Positions 52,771 through 63,379 of a stretch of DNA of 64,000 bases are shown here, piece after piece. Below the pieces are notes generated by a model. That model had not been told where the DNA came from. It did no database searches and was given only the letters and a program-made list of their open reading frames with translations. How positions within the stretch are numbered: the stretch's first letter is position 1; every line of letters starts with the position of its first letter. Source of the stretch: UBA7236 sp964463165. Lineage in GTDB: Bacteria > Bacteroidota > Bacteroidia > Chitinophagales > BACL12. The stretch lies in assembly GCA_964463165.1 (NCBI GenBank), contig CAYXBK010000014.1:73282-137281 (forward strand), read 5' to 3'. The translations under genes were made by a program, and so were the position numbers.

Positions 52771-54984
52771 ATGAAGAACCACATTCTGTTTTTTTTAGTC
52801 GTCCTGCCGCTCATTTCCTTTTCACAAACATTTACTTCTGTCGAAAATATAAATATTCCCGACGATGGGAATGCAATCGAATTTGAAATGAATGTGAGTG
52901 GTTTACCTGCAACGATTGATTCGTTGTTCGGACTCGAAACAGTTTGTTTCAATATCACGCATACATGGGACAGCGACCTCGATATCCGGCTTGTTGCGCC
53001 CGACGGGTCTTCCTTTATTTTGGTAACAGGAATCGGCTGGGGTGCGGTAAATTTTACGAATACCTGCCTGAATGAAAATTCACCAAATAATCTTGCCGAC
53101 GGAACAGGGCCTTACACCGGCGACTGGAAACCGATAGGTGATATGGGCGTGGTAAATAACGGCCAAAATCCGAACGGCACCTGGAAATTATTAATTCTCG
53201 ATACCTGGCCTTTTGCAGATGCAGGTGTTTTGATCAACTGGTCAATTTCTTTTGGTGATGACCCTGCACTTCCATTTCCATTTTATTCTTCCAACCTTCC
53301 GATCATTAAAATAAATACCGGCGGCCATGTAATTCAAAATGAACCGAAAGCAACTGCGGAAATTGCAATTATCGATCATGGTGCAGGGGTATTAAATCAT
53401 CCGACAGATACCGATTATGCATTCAAAGGAAATATTTTGGTTGAATTGCAGGGATTTACCGGCCCGGGTTATCCGAAAAAAAATTATGATTTTGATTTGA
53501 CAGATGAAGCAGGGTTGGAAATTGATACGGTATTGATAAATCTTCCATCTGAAAATGATTTTATTTTAAAAGCGGAATATCTCGATTATTCATTAATTAA
53601 AAACACATTGACCTACGAATTATCAAGGCAGATGGGAAGATATGCTCCGCGAACGAGATTCTGCGAATTAATGATAGATGGTGAATACATCGGTTTGTAT
53701 ACTCTTACGGAAAAAGTAAAACGTGATAAAAACAGGGTGGATATTGCAGACCTTGATTCAAATGATATTGCAGGAGAGGAAGTAACGGGCGGATATATTA
53801 TTGAGATCAATGAAAATTTTACACCAAATGATTGGGAAAGTAATTATGATCCGATCAATGATGCAACATGCGATTTTCCCGTCGCATTTAAAATGGTGGA
53901 CCCCAAAATTGAATTTACCCAACCCGAACAATTAAATTATATCCATGCATATGTAGATAGTTTCGAAGATGCATTGTACGGAGATGATTTTCTGGACTCT
54001 TTGAATGGGTATCGAAAATATATTTCAGTAAAATCATTCATCGATTTTATGCTGATAAATGAAATCAGTGCGAATTACGACAGCTACGGAAGAAGTACAT
54101 TTTTATTTAAAGATAAAAATGGTCAATTAAATATCGGCCCGCCATGGGATTATGACCGTGCTTATGCCCCCTGGACAGTGGAGGGATGGGTTTGGGAAAT
54201 TACACATCCTTACTGGCCGTTCCCGTTTTGGTGGAGCCGATTCAGAGATGATGAGGAATGGCGCAATGAAGTGTATTGCCGGTATACGGATTTGAGAAAC
54301 GATATTTTAAGCGACGAAAATTTTCATGCAATTATTGATTCATCGTATAATTTAATTCATGATGCAGCGGTCCGTAATTTTCAAAAATGGACCGAGCTCG
54401 GTGTAACAGATTACGATTATTATTATAATGAACTGCGCAATTTCACCGACGACCGGCTCGCATGGATGGATGATGAAATTGATAATGATTTTGTTGCGCC
54501 GCCCGATGGTGGATTTGCTTATGGAATTATAACTCCTTCAACATTTTCCTTTGATCCCAATGAAACAAATGCAAATTATTTTTGGGAGTTTGGAGATGGT
54601 GGAACTTCGTCTGAGGAAAATCCTGTTTACACTTATGCAAGTCCGGGCGAATATCCGGTCTATCTTACAGTTGATAAATTTTACGGTTGCAGGGCAAGTT
54701 CTGATCAGGTTGTTTCTCCAACACTTGCAATTTTAAATGCGGAAAAATCAATGCCATTAATTTATCCAAACCCAGTGCATGATCAATTACAAATCTGGAT
54801 GCCCGGTAAAGATCAGCATACAGAAGTTTCTGTTTCAAATATGACGGGTGAAATTGTTGCACAATCCTTTTCTACAGGACAGGCTTTAATTGTAGTTAAT
54901 ATTTCGGATCTGCCTTCAGGAAATTATTTGGTGGAGATTAAATCTGATAATTCCAGGTTTTCAACGCCGGTTATTAAATATTAA
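52771..54984 (+). CDS. CotH-kinase T9SS protein with P-like domain and PKD
   Basis: This 737-residue protein has a signal peptide (cleavage near ISFSQ). A proprotein-convertase P-like jelly roll (about 25-170) has HTWDSDLDIRLVAPDGSS and NGTWKLLILDTW. The CotH kinase domain (about 172-560) has YLDYSLIKNTLTYELSRQMG, GEYIGLYTLTEKVKRDKNRV, GGYIIEIN and the Mg-site-like GPPWDYDRAY. A PKD domain (about 585-640, YFWEFGDGGTSSEENP) and a T9SS sorting domain (LIYPNPVHDQLQIW to YLVEIKSDNSRF) end it. CotH proteins phosphorylate spore-coat partners in Bacillus; a secreted target here is inferred. Confidence 0.88.
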   Translation: MKNHILFFLVVLPLISFSQTFTSVENINIPDDGNAIEFEMNVSGLPATIDSLFGLETVCFNITHTWDSDLDIRLVAPDGSSFILVTGIGWGAVNFTNTCLNENSPNNLADGTGPYTGDWKPIGDMGVVNNGQNPNGTWKLLILDTWPFADAGVLINWSISFGDDPALPFPFYSSNLPIIKINTGGHVIQNEPKATAEIAIIDHGAGVLNHPTDTDYAFKGNILVELQGFTGPGYPKKNYDFDLTDEAGLEIDTVLINLPSENDFILKAEYLDYSLIKNTLTYELSRQMGRYAPRTRFCELMIDGEYIGLYTLTEKVKRDKNRVDIADLDSNDIAGEEVTGGYIIEINENFTPNDWESNYDPINDATCDFPVAFKMVDPKIEFTQPEQLNYIHAYVDSFEDALYGDDFLDSLNGYRKYISVKSFIDFMLINEISANYDSYGRSTFLFKDKNGQLNIGPPWDYDRAYAPWTVEGWVWEITHPYWPFPFWWSRFRDDEEWRNEVYCRYTDLRNDILSDENFHAIIDSSYNLIHDAAVRNFQKWTELGVTDYDYYYNELRNFTDDRLAWMDDEIDNDFVAPPDGGFAYGIITPSTFSFDPNETNANYFWEFGDGGTSSEENPVYTYASPGEYPVYLTVDKFYGCRASSDQVVSPTLAILNAEKSMPLIYPNPVHDQLQIWMPGKDQHTEVSVSNMTGEIVAQSFSTGQALIVVNISDLPSGNYLVEIKSDNSRFSTPVIKY

Positions 54985-54985
54985 A

Positions 54986-55462
54986 TCAGGGCTGTAATTT
55001 TTTATATTTTGTTCCGATATAATCTATAAAATCAGGAACAAGGCCTTGTTGCCTGATGAGCGTTTGCATTTGCGCACGGTGATGGATGCTGTGGTAATTT
55101 AATTGCAGCGGAATATCTTTTAATTGTGCAGTATATGGCTCGTTGCCAATACCGATCCATATTACATGAGCATTTAATTCTTCTTCAGTTTTGTTGTTTA
55201 AAAATGCGATCCAGTTTTCTAAACTTTTTGTCCATTCGGTTTCAAGCTGCTCAATTGAATAAACCGGTTCCCACCAGTCGAGCTTTGAAATTGCCGGATA
55301 AATGGAAATACGGTCGAGCCATTTGTATTGACAATTGATCAGATGGCTGAAAAATTTAATACATTCCGTTTTATCAGGCAATTCATTTATTTTCTTCAGC
55401 AATAATTTATTTGCATAATCATTGTATTGAAAAGTTTCAATCAGATATTCTCTCATTTCCAT
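54986..55462 (-). CDS. DinB-family protein
   Basis: This 158-residue four-helix protein has ETFQYNDYANKLLLKKI, FSHLINCQYKWLDRI and LNYHSIHHRAQM. The His residues of HLINC and NYHSIHHRAQ form the metal site typical of DinB/YfiT. Many members are of unknown function, and some are metal-dependent thiol transferases. It is the last of a three-gene minus-strand run with 7-9 base gaps. Start could be ATG 55462 or the ATG two codons later. Confidence 0.88.
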   Translation of the reverse strand: MEMREYLIETFQYNDYANKLLLKKINELPDKTECIKFFSHLINCQYKWLDRISIYPAISKLDWWEPVYSIEQLETEWTKSLENWIAFLNNKTEEELNAHVIWIGIGNEPYTAQLKDIPLQLNYHSIHHRAQMQTLIRQQGLVPDFIDYIGTKYKKLQP

Positions 55463-55471
55463 ATTAAAATA

Positions 55472-56041
55472 TTATACAGGTTGCTCTCTGAATTTTTTCA
55501 TGGGTTTTAGCATATACCAACCCCAACCAACTCCCACAAGGTTTGTAAAAAAATATCCCGACCCGTCAATTTGCTGATGTTTTTCCCAATCGAAGCTACC
55601 GTTCAGAATTAATATCAGCGTAACCAGTTTGGGTATGCATGCTAAAATTCCGCTAAACTTTAACCAGAGAGGGAATCGATCATAATAACAGATCAGCAGC
55701 ATGCCTGGTAAATAGGCAAGTATTCCAGAAGCATAAGTGCGGTTTACTTCCTCATTAAAAGAAGCAGTTTGCAAAGCAAATAATGTCCCGACACCGATGG
55801 ATAAAATAATAAATCCTGATGGCGCAATTAATTTTTCTTCCTGGGCTGCTTTTAAACTGCACATGCAACACGCTACCATATACAGCAAATTGGAAACCTG
55901 CCAGAAATATTTTGCAAGCATTGATCCGTTTGAAGTATTTACTTCAGAAAAGAAAATTGGAGTAAATCCGACTACCAGGCTTGCGGTAAAACAAATTGCA
56001 ATTAACTGTGATAATTGTTTAAGCTCTTTTGAGGATGTCAT
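55472..56041 (-). CDS. Integral membrane protein, DUF998-like layout
   Basis: This 189-residue protein has six hydrophobic segments (about 12-33, 46-66, 76-95, 106-121, 130-150 and 165-182). No catalytic motif is visible. The pattern of short loops and Gly-rich turns (IILSIGVGTLFALQ, FTNLVGVGWGWYML) fits a small membrane family, possibly DUF998. It lies between a VOC gene and a DinB gene and is probably co-transcribed. Confidence 0.65.
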   Translation of the reverse strand: MTSSKELKQLSQLIAICFTASLVVGFTPIFFSEVNTSNGSMLAKYFWQVSNLLYMVACCMCSLKAAQEEKLIAPSGFIILSIGVGTLFALQTASFNEEVNRTYASGILAYLPGMLLICYYDRFPLWLKFSGILACIPKLVTLILILNGSFDWEKHQQIDGSGYFFTNLVGVGWGWYMLKPMKKFREQPV

Positions 56042-56048
56042 TTAATTA

Positions 56049-56390
56049 TTACCAGTTTGGTTGAGTAAAATAAATTTCAGTTCCGTCTGGATCTTTGAAA
56101 TGGCAATAAATCCCTGATTTACCATCTGCATAATTAAAATCGATTTTTTCTGCAGTTAGTAAATTCTTTGCATCATTCATATCATCAATCATTAATCCGA
56201 TTGAGATCTGATTTCCGTTTTCTATTTTTTCATCGGCAGGGTGAAGGCCGATAACAAGGTCGGGAGCTGCAAGCATTGCATAATGATTTTCCCAGCGCTG
56301 TTTCAAGTCAAAACCGATGGCCTGATAAAATTGTATGGACTTGTCCATGTCATGCACCATAATGGTAATATTTGTAGAAGTGATTTTCAT
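56049..56390 (-). CDS. VOC-superfamily (glyoxalase-like) protein
   Basis: This 113-residue protein has the beta-alpha-beta-beta-beta pattern of a VOC half: TNITIMVHDMDKSIQFYQAIGF, VIGLHPA, ISIGLMIDDMNDAKNLL and YCHFKDPDGTEIYF. The final DPDGTEIYF carries the usual metal-ligand Glu. Substrate unknown; it may act on a small metabolite or resist an antibiotic. It heads the three-gene minus-strand run. Confidence 0.88.
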   Translation of the reverse strand: MKITSTNITIMVHDMDKSIQFYQAIGFDLKQRWENHYAMLAAPDLVIGLHPADEKIENGNQISIGLMIDDMNDAKNLLTAEKIDFNYADGKSGIYCHFKDPDGTEIYFTQPNW

Positions 56391-56451
56391 TGTCCGGAAT
56401 TATGAAAATAAAAATAGCAAATCCAGTTTTGATTTTGAAATTAAATGCTCA

Positions 56452-58005
56452 TTAATATCCGCTATGCGTTTGCCCTGTGTATTTATTTTTTCCTTTCCTA
56501 TAGCTTGTTTGTATTGGGATTGAGAGCAGAAATCCTGAAATAAACCCCGTAAAATGTGCTGCATTATTTATTCCGGGTATAAGCAGACCGAATAAAAGAG
56601 TGGGCAAACCGATAAATATCAGTATGAGCCAATTTGATGGATCTGATTTTTTAAATGCAAGCAACCCAAACATGCAGCCAAACATTCCCATAATAGCACC
56701 TGATGCTCCTACCGATACAGCATCGCCGGACATATAAACAACCGAATAGGCGGAGGCTATTCCAGTTAAAATATATATCAGGAATGTACGCAGCGGTTTG
56801 ATATCTGATTCCAGAAATATGCCCACAATAACTAACCCCGCCATATTTGTAATCAGATGAAATAATCCTGAATGAATAAAATTTGCAGTAATCAGTCTGT
56901 AATATTCTCCGGATTCAATTAATCCTTTTTGCACACCACCCCATTGCACCAAGGTTTTAACACCAGGGTTTATTACATCAGAACCGACCAATACCATGCA
57001 GATGAAAATGATTAAGTTCAGTGCAAATAAAATATGCGTTGCAAAAAATCCTTTTCGTGGCCGAATTTCCTTAAAGAAAGAAATGTCATTTTGACTAAAT
57101 CCTCCAGCGGATTTAAATCTTGCCACCGCAGAATTATTTAGAGTTGGCATGAACAGCATGAGAAAGAAAATAAGGTGCCCGGCTATCAGCGCAATTACAA
57201 ACGGTTTTAAACTCGATCCCTTTCTTTCGGCGAAAGCACCTGTTTGTGGCTTTAAAAAAACAGGTGAATTGCCCAGTTTCGTTATTACATTATCGCCAAG
57301 CGCATTTAGAAAACCATCCTGATCATTGGAGTATAAAATTCTCTCAAAATATGTAACGGAATCTTTTGATTTTTTTCGTATCTGATTTCTTGCATCGTTG
57401 ACAAACGACGTATACGTATTATCTTTTGTTCTTTGTGTTGAACTGGAGGAGACGGAACTTGAAGTACTATAACAAAACCAGTATTTTGGCAGTGCATTTT
57501 CCGTTTGAAATGGAATCGCTCCGTAATAATTAAAATTCAAAGTGCTGTTATGTCTCCCGGAATAATTTGCATCTGTATATTCAAATAAATGATCCGGTTC
57601 AGCGGAATAGGATGCAATCTCAAAGTATTTTTCGCCTTTTAGCGATTCAATTTTATTTACATTATCAACTTTCACCAATCCATAACCCAAACAGTCGATA
57701 TTTATTTGCAGCATTATGAACGGAACACCAATAATAAGAAATGCGACAAACTGGTAAAAACTGTATCCTTTCTTATTACTCCAGTTTACATATAATAAAT
57801 GTATACGCGGCCTCAGCAGCAATAAAATTACCAGACAGGTCAATCCAACCGGAATCCAATAATTAATCAATTCCTCTTTCAACAAATAGACATGCAATTT
57901 TATTTCAACCAGCCAGTGCAGAAAACTGTAAGAAATTATCAGGCAGGCGGAAATAATAAAAAAAGGGAGAATGACGAGATTGAATTTATCGGTTTGTTTT
58001 CTCAT
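56452..58005 (-). CDS. Rhomboid-family intramembrane serine protease
   Basis: This 517-residue protein has an N-terminal membrane-and-soluble extension (about 1-300). The rhomboid core starts near LIFICMVLVGSDVINPG and includes ESGEYYRLITANFIHSGLFHLITNMAGL. The catalytic pair is Ser435 in GASGAIMG and His484 in NNAAHFTGFISGF. It cleaves substrates inside the membrane; the substrate is unknown. The extra N-terminal region of about 300 residues is unusual in length and unassigned. Confidence 0.9.
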   Translation of the reverse strand: MRKQTDKFNLVILPFFIISACLIISYSFLHWLVEIKLHVYLLKEELINYWIPVGLTCLVILLLLRPRIHLLYVNWSNKKGYSFYQFVAFLIIGVPFIMLQINIDCLGYGLVKVDNVNKIESLKGEKYFEIASYSAEPDHLFEYTDANYSGRHNSTLNFNYYGAIPFQTENALPKYWFCYSTSSSVSSSSTQRTKDNTYTSFVNDARNQIRKKSKDSVTYFERILYSNDQDGFLNALGDNVITKLGNSPVFLKPQTGAFAERKGSSLKPFVIALIAGHLIFFLMLFMPTLNNSAVARFKSAGGFSQNDISFFKEIRPRKGFFATHILFALNLIIFICMVLVGSDVINPGVKTLVQWGGVQKGLIESGEYYRLITANFIHSGLFHLITNMAGLVIVGIFLESDIKPLRTFLIYILTGIASAYSVVYMSGDAVSVGASGAIMGMFGCMFGLLAFKKSDPSNWLILIFIGLPTLLFGLLIPGINNAAHFTGFISGFLLSIPIQTSYRKGKNKYTGQTHSGY

Positions 58006-58090
58006 GCATGAATTCCAAACACTTCCTGTTTATGCGGGCTTGTGTGGCAAAAGTGCGGCAATTAATTTAAATACTGTTGTATCTCTGTCC

Positions 58091-58753
58091 TTATGAATTC
58101 TTTACATTCGATTTAAATTCCTCTGATGAATTCACTTTCGGGAATGGTGTTGTCGGAACAGGAACATTTAAAAATGCGCATAAAGGTTCCCAGCCTGATT
58201 TTATATCAAATACAAGTGATCGTTCTTTCGGGATTGTCTCCAAAACTTTTTTATTATATGCATTGAATACATCGATCACATGCTGCTTATTATTTTTTGC
58301 ATCTTTTCCGAACATTTCATCAATCATTTCACCATTGAACTTCAATACCTGTAAGAATTTTCTTTTATGACTGGAAAACGGGAGCTGAACGAGCATTTTT
58401 AAAATACGCGGCAGGGAAGGTTTCACCGCCCATAAAATAGTATCCTGAAAACTCTTATACCAGGATTCAGGTTCGCGTGTGGTATGGATGATTTTTGCAT
58501 CCGGATATTTTTTTATCAGTTCTTCATAAAAAAGTATAACCGGAAAATCAACACCTGATTGATAACCTGTAAATAATTCATCCCAATCAACAGTTTCTCC
58601 TTTTTTTGCTTTTTCCCAATAAGCAAGTTCTTCAGGATGTTTTATTAATTCATACATATGGTAGCAATTACCGAAACCAAGTTCTTCAAGTGCGAGTTTG
58701 AGCGACATGGTTCCGGTTCTGCCGAAACCTGTACCGATTACTTTGAGTGCCAT
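58091..58753 (-). CDS. Sulfotransferase-family protein
   Basis: This 220-residue protein has the PAPS-site signature near the N-terminus, VIGTGFGRTGTMSLKLALEEL, and the second site THTTREPESWYKS-like in IIHTTREPESWYKSF. The C-terminal WEPLCAFLNVPVP is typical of the Sulfotransfer_4 type found in plants, fungi and bacteria. It is taken to move a sulfate group, but this subgroup has no settled substrate. It lies 31 bases downstream of the DUF1624 gene in minus-strand sense. Confidence 0.85.
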   Translation of the reverse strand: MALKVIGTGFGRTGTMSLKLALEELGFGNCYHMYELIKHPEELAYWEKAKKGETVDWDELFTGYQSGVDFPVILFYEELIKKYPDAKIIHTTREPESWYKSFQDTILWAVKPSLPRILKMLVQLPFSSHKRKFLQVLKFNGEMIDEMFGKDAKNNKQHVIDVFNAYNKKVLETIPKERSLVFDIKSGWEPLCAFLNVPVPTTPFPKVNSSEEFKSNVKNS

Positions 58754-58784
58754 TTAATTGATTTATTTATAATGGAATAATTTG

Positions 58785-59984
58785 TTAAAAATAACTCAGC
58801 CACCATTGTTTATGTGTTGATTTATAATTGCTGAACCATTTGCAGAGCGGATATAAAATCAAAATGGTGATAAACCACATTAGATACACCATCCATAAAT
58901 CGTAGCCTTCACCGGGATGCAAAAATTTAAACGGGAAATTTGGAATATCTTTCAAACCATCCGCAAAACTATTTCCACGTTTGAAAAACAGGAGCATCGA
59001 AAAGGTATGTAAAATATAAAAATGTAAAACATAATAGAAGAATGGCACACGACCGTAAGTAGTAACAATCCTGCTCAATTTTGAATTCACGGATTCCATT
59101 GCGGCAAGAAATAATAAAGCCGGCCCGATAGTGATGCACATAAATAAAAGTGATGGAGGATACTTTGTAACATTGATAAAAGACAGAAATGTAAACACAC
59201 CGTTTTTTTGTTCCGACCAATGGGTTGGGTCACCATATGTATTTGTAGCCCGGAGCAGAATAAATAAAATGATCAGCCCGATCCCGGAATAATTCAGTAT
59301 TTTTTTTCTTTTTTTCGCATCTACTTTCCCGCTGAACAACTGACCGGTAAAATAACCCAGAAACATCAACCCCGCCCAGGGCAAAACGGGATACACTAAT
59401 AAAATATGATGTGTCGCATTAATTGTATGCACTGAGAAATTTCCCCTGAATAACATATTGAAAAGAAATCCGGTATCATGCCCCTGCATCATGGCAGTAT
59501 AATCCAGTAAATTGTGGCCGGCTACAATCAAAAAACCAATGCAAGCGATCATACCCATGCGCAGCCAAATGATGCCACCCATTAATATCATACACCAGCC
59601 GATTGCCCAGATCACCTGCAGAATGATTGTGTTGTAAAATACATTGAACGTCCAACCGAATGTGATCACAAAAATTTCAATGAAGAGCAACCATACACCG
59701 CGTTTAATTAAAAATATACTCAGTTCTTTTTTACTTTTCCTGAGTGATTGCAGATATGCTGAAATACCGGCAAGAAAAATAAATACAGGTGCACAGTAAT
59801 GCGTAATAAATCTTGTAAAAAATAAAAAAGGAGTTGTTGTAGCGAGATTCGTCGGGTCGCCGGTAAATGCCGGTGCATGAAACATATCTCTCGCATGATC
59901 AAGCGCCATGATGATCATCACCAACCCTCTTAAAATATCAATGGAATAAATTCTGGTTTGATTTTGTTGTTGAAGTGTATTCAT
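58785..59984 (-). CDS. DUF1624 / heparan acetyltransferase-like membrane protein
   Basis: This 399-residue protein has about ten membrane helices. The start RIYSIDILRGLVMIIMALDHARDMFH is the signature of DUF1624, related to acyltransferase-3 and to heparan-alpha-glucosaminide N-acetyltransferase. The conserved APVFIFLAGISAYL and VYPVLPWAGLMFLGYF follow. It probably transfers an acyl group across the membrane to a sugar; the acceptor is unknown. It starts 9 bases after the upstream small membrane gene. Confidence 0.87.
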   Translation of the reverse strand: MNTLQQQNQTRIYSIDILRGLVMIIMALDHARDMFHAPAFTGDPTNLATTTPFLFFTRFITHYCAPVFIFLAGISAYLQSLRKSKKELSIFLIKRGVWLLFIEIFVITFGWTFNVFYNTIILQVIWAIGWCMILMGGIIWLRMGMIACIGFLIVAGHNLLDYTAMMQGHDTGFLFNMLFRGNFSVHTINATHHILLVYPVLPWAGLMFLGYFTGQLFSGKVDAKKRKKILNYSGIGLIILFILLRATNTYGDPTHWSEQKNGVFTFLSFINVTKYPPSLLFMCITIGPALLFLAAMESVNSKLSRIVTTYGRVPFFYYVLHFYILHTFSMLLFFKRGNSFADGLKDIPNFPFKFLHPGEGYDLWMVYLMWFITILILYPLCKWFSNYKSTHKQWWLSYF

Positions 59985-59993
59985 AAAATAATC

Positions 59994-60722
59994 TTATTCA
60001 ACATCATAATTTTCTTTTAAAATATCCAATGTCTGATTTGCCGCATCCAGTAATTTGTTATATTCAATCAGCGCTCTGTCACGGCCCCGCTTGGCAAGCA
60101 CACATAAATTTATGATTTTATCAATCTCATCTTCTGTCATATTTTTTGCATATGTTTCATGTGTGATGGGAAGATTATTAAATATATCATAGGCGACTTC
60201 CACATTAAATTTTTCAGCAAATGCAGGTATCATAGTTTGAATGGCAACATTGCTTTCAAGTTCTTCCCTTGTATTCACACGCTTTGCACATACATCATAG
60301 GAATTCAGAAGGTCAACTATTTTCAAATCAAAGTAGCGTAGTGAACCTGATGATTTTATTTGTTCGAATGTGGCCCCCGAACGTTCAAAAGAATTGACAC
60401 GGATAATCGGCATCAGATTTCGGTAAAAAGATTCAATATCCGTATGATCACCAAAATGATGCAGCATATTAACTGCCGTATCCAATCTTAATTTTTTTTC
60501 GTTACTGAATGCAATTACCTGATGTAAAACAGCAGTGTCTTTTTTGATATCATCATAAAGTGAATGTGCAAATTCTTTTGCACGATGATGTTCAACAAAA
60601 TGTTCCCGCTGATTTTCCATAAAAAATCCAGAACTCACAGCCAGGAACAGCATAAAGAATTCAAAGAAATATTCTTTCCACTTTTTCTCGTGCTTTACAT
60701 GTGATTTTGTGTGGACTTCCAT
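59994..60722 (-). CDS. Single-span protein, DUF6090-like layout
   Basis: This 242-residue protein has a charged N-terminus and one helix (YFFEFFMLFLAVSSGFFMENQREHFVEHHRAKEF). It is followed by a helical soluble part with FERSGATFEQIKSSGSLRYF. In layout it recalls the Bacteroidota DUF6090 family (short helix then N.(W/R)E and a helical domain). Function unknown. Upstream in minus-strand sense, TACATTTG forms a -7 box. It heads the run with the DUF1624 and sulfotransferase genes. Confidence 0.72.
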   Translation of the reverse strand: MEVHTKSHVKHEKKWKEYFFEFFMLFLAVSSGFFMENQREHFVEHHRAKEFAHSLYDDIKKDTAVLHQVIAFSNEKKLRLDTAVNMLHHFGDHTDIESFYRNLMPIIRVNSFERSGATFEQIKSSGSLRYFDLKIVDLLNSYDVCAKRVNTREELESNVAIQTMIPAFAEKFNVEVAYDIFNNLPITHETYAKNMTEDEIDKIINLCVLAKRGRDRALIEYNKLLDAANQTLDILKENYDVE

Positions 60723-60769
60723 GAGGTGCCTGTGTATACCTAATCAAATGTAGGCGAATTCCGGAAAAC

Positions 60770-60792
60770 AAAAAAGCCGCATTTCTGCGGCT
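60770..60792 (-). terminator. Rho-independent terminator of the bacilliredoxin gene
   Basis: A 7-bp stem AGCCGCA/TGCGGCT with loop TTTC is followed in minus-strand sense by six T. Confidence 0.85.
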
Positions 60793-60800
60793 CGTATAAT

Positions 60801-60829
60801 TTAATCAGCTAATCAGTTAATCAGTTAGT
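60801..60829. repeat. GCTAAT-type repeat overlapping the bacilliredoxin stop
   Basis: TTAATCAGCTAATCAGTTAA and TCAGTTAGT form four near-identical steps. In minus-strand sense the last codons Thr, Asn and the TGA stop of the bacilliredoxin gene are encoded within it. Confidence 0.6.
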
Positions 60830-61252
60830 CACTTCTTCTTTACAATACTTTTCATAAGCACCTGCCAATGCATTTGCAATGATCATTGCATTTCTACCTT
60901 CGATCTGGTGACGCTCGATAAAATAAACCAGTTTGCCATTTTTAAATAACGCAATACTCGGTGAGGAAGGCGGGTAAGGAAGGGTCAATTTTCTTGCTTC
61001 CGCAGTTGCTTCCATATCAAATCCGGCAAATACAGTAGCAAGTTTATCCGGTTTCACCTCATTGGTTAAAGATAATTTAACACCCGGCCTTGCCATGCCT
61101 GCAGCACAACCGCAAACAGAATTAATCACGAGCAATAAAGTGCCTTCCGTGTTTTTAATTGCATTTTGCACCGCTTCAGGTGTTGTAAGGTCCTCAAATC
61201 CTACCGATGTAAGTTCTTCCTTCATCGGCATTACAAGTTCTTTTGGATACAT
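60821..61252 (-). CDS. BrxA/BrxB-family bacilliredoxin
   Basis: This 143-residue protein has the bacilliredoxin active-site motif CGC (C47, C49) in INSVCGCAAGMARPG, and PSSPSIALFKNGKLVYFIERHQIEGR as C-terminal thioredoxin-fold block. BrxA/B remove bacillithiol from proteins. The thiol used here is not known. TAACTTTG about 20 bases upstream in minus-strand sense is a -7 candidate. Its C-terminal codons run into a GCTAAT-type repeat. Confidence 0.92.
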   Translation of the reverse strand: MYPKELVMPMKEELTSVGFEDLTTPEAVQNAIKNTEGTLLLVINSVCGCAAGMARPGVKLSLTNEVKPDKLATVFAGFDMEATAEARKLTLPYPPSSPSIALFKNGKLVYFIERHQIEGRNAMIIANALAGAYEKYCKEEVTN

Positions 61253-61402
61253 GTTTATTTTTATTTCGGTTACAAAGTTAATTAATGGTATTAAGTATCA
61301 GGTAGCAAGTAGCAGGCAATATTGACTGTTCACTGACCACTGCCGACTGAGGACTTCTCGCTTTTCTCCATGAACCATCACCCCTCTAAATTCGTTCATA
61401 CG

Positions 61403-61433
61403 TTGTTCTTGGCAAAGCAATTTTTTACCTTTG
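61403..61433 (+). promoter_or_regulatory. Promoter of ahcY
   Basis: TTG at 61403-61405 and TACCTTTG at 61426-61433 are separated by 20 bases, the exact Bacteroidota -33/-7 layout. No SAH-riboswitch-like fold is seen in the short leader. Confidence 0.7.
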
Positions 61434-61461
61434 CCGTTCGTAGATAATTAAAACTTTGATA

Positions 61462-62778
<1,317 letters not shown>

Positions 62779-62797
62779 TTTTTAATTACGATGCTTT

Positions 62798-62832
62798 CAA
62801 AGGGGGAGGAAGAAATTCTTCCCCCTTTTTTA
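62798..62832 (+). terminator. Rho-independent terminator of ahcY
   Basis: A stem AAGGGGG/CCCCCTT and inner AAGAA/TTCTT with a small bulge runs into six T. Confidence 0.85.
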
Positions 62833-62961
62833 ATTTAAATACTTATGTTAAGCATTTTTTTACCTCGGAATGTCGCAGCATATTAATTTTGATTTGAATA
62901 CATAAAAACGCCGATTAGAGTTTTCACTGCTTCAATTTGAATAAAAATTCAATGAGACCGG

Positions 62962-63369
62962 ATGATTAAAGATGATTTAACGGGGTTAATAATAAAGTGT
63001 GCAATTACTGTACATTCTGAACTTGGACCTGGGCTTCTTGAGTCATCCTATGAGCATGCATTGGCATTTGAATGCAGAAAAGAAGGATTGATAATAGAAA
63101 CCCAAAAAGCATTGCCCTTGATTTATAAGGATGTGAAACTTGAAATAGGTTATAGGATTGATATCCTGGTGGAAAATAAAATTATAGTTGAAGTAAAATC
63201 CGTTGAATCAATTCATAATATTCATATTGCGCAAGCGCTTGCCTACTTGAAACTACAAAACCTCCAAACCGGGTTGCTGCTCAATTTTAATGTGGAGCAA
63301 ATGAAAGATGGTATTATGAGGTTAATTAATAATTATTATAAGGAAACCGGTTTTAGCAATAAGGTTTAG
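62962..63369 (+). CDS. GxxExxY protein
   Basis: This 135-residue protein has the naming motif in ELGPGLLESSYEHALAFE (G..E..Y), followed by ETQKALPLIYKDVKLEIGYRIDILVENKIIVEVKSVE. The D....E.K spacing (DILVENKIIVEVK) resembles a PD-(D/E)XK nuclease fold. Members are widespread in Bacteroidota and other phyla; function is not known. They often occur near repeats, as here. A 183-bp gap with an ahcY terminator precedes it. Confidence 0.9.
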   Translation: MIKDDLTGLIIKCAITVHSELGPGLLESSYEHALAFECRKEGLIIETQKALPLIYKDVKLEIGYRIDILVENKIIVEVKSVESIHNIHIAQALAYLKLQNLQTGLLLNFNVEQMKDGIMRLINNYYKETGFSNKV

Positions 63370-63379
63370 TATGTTCCTC

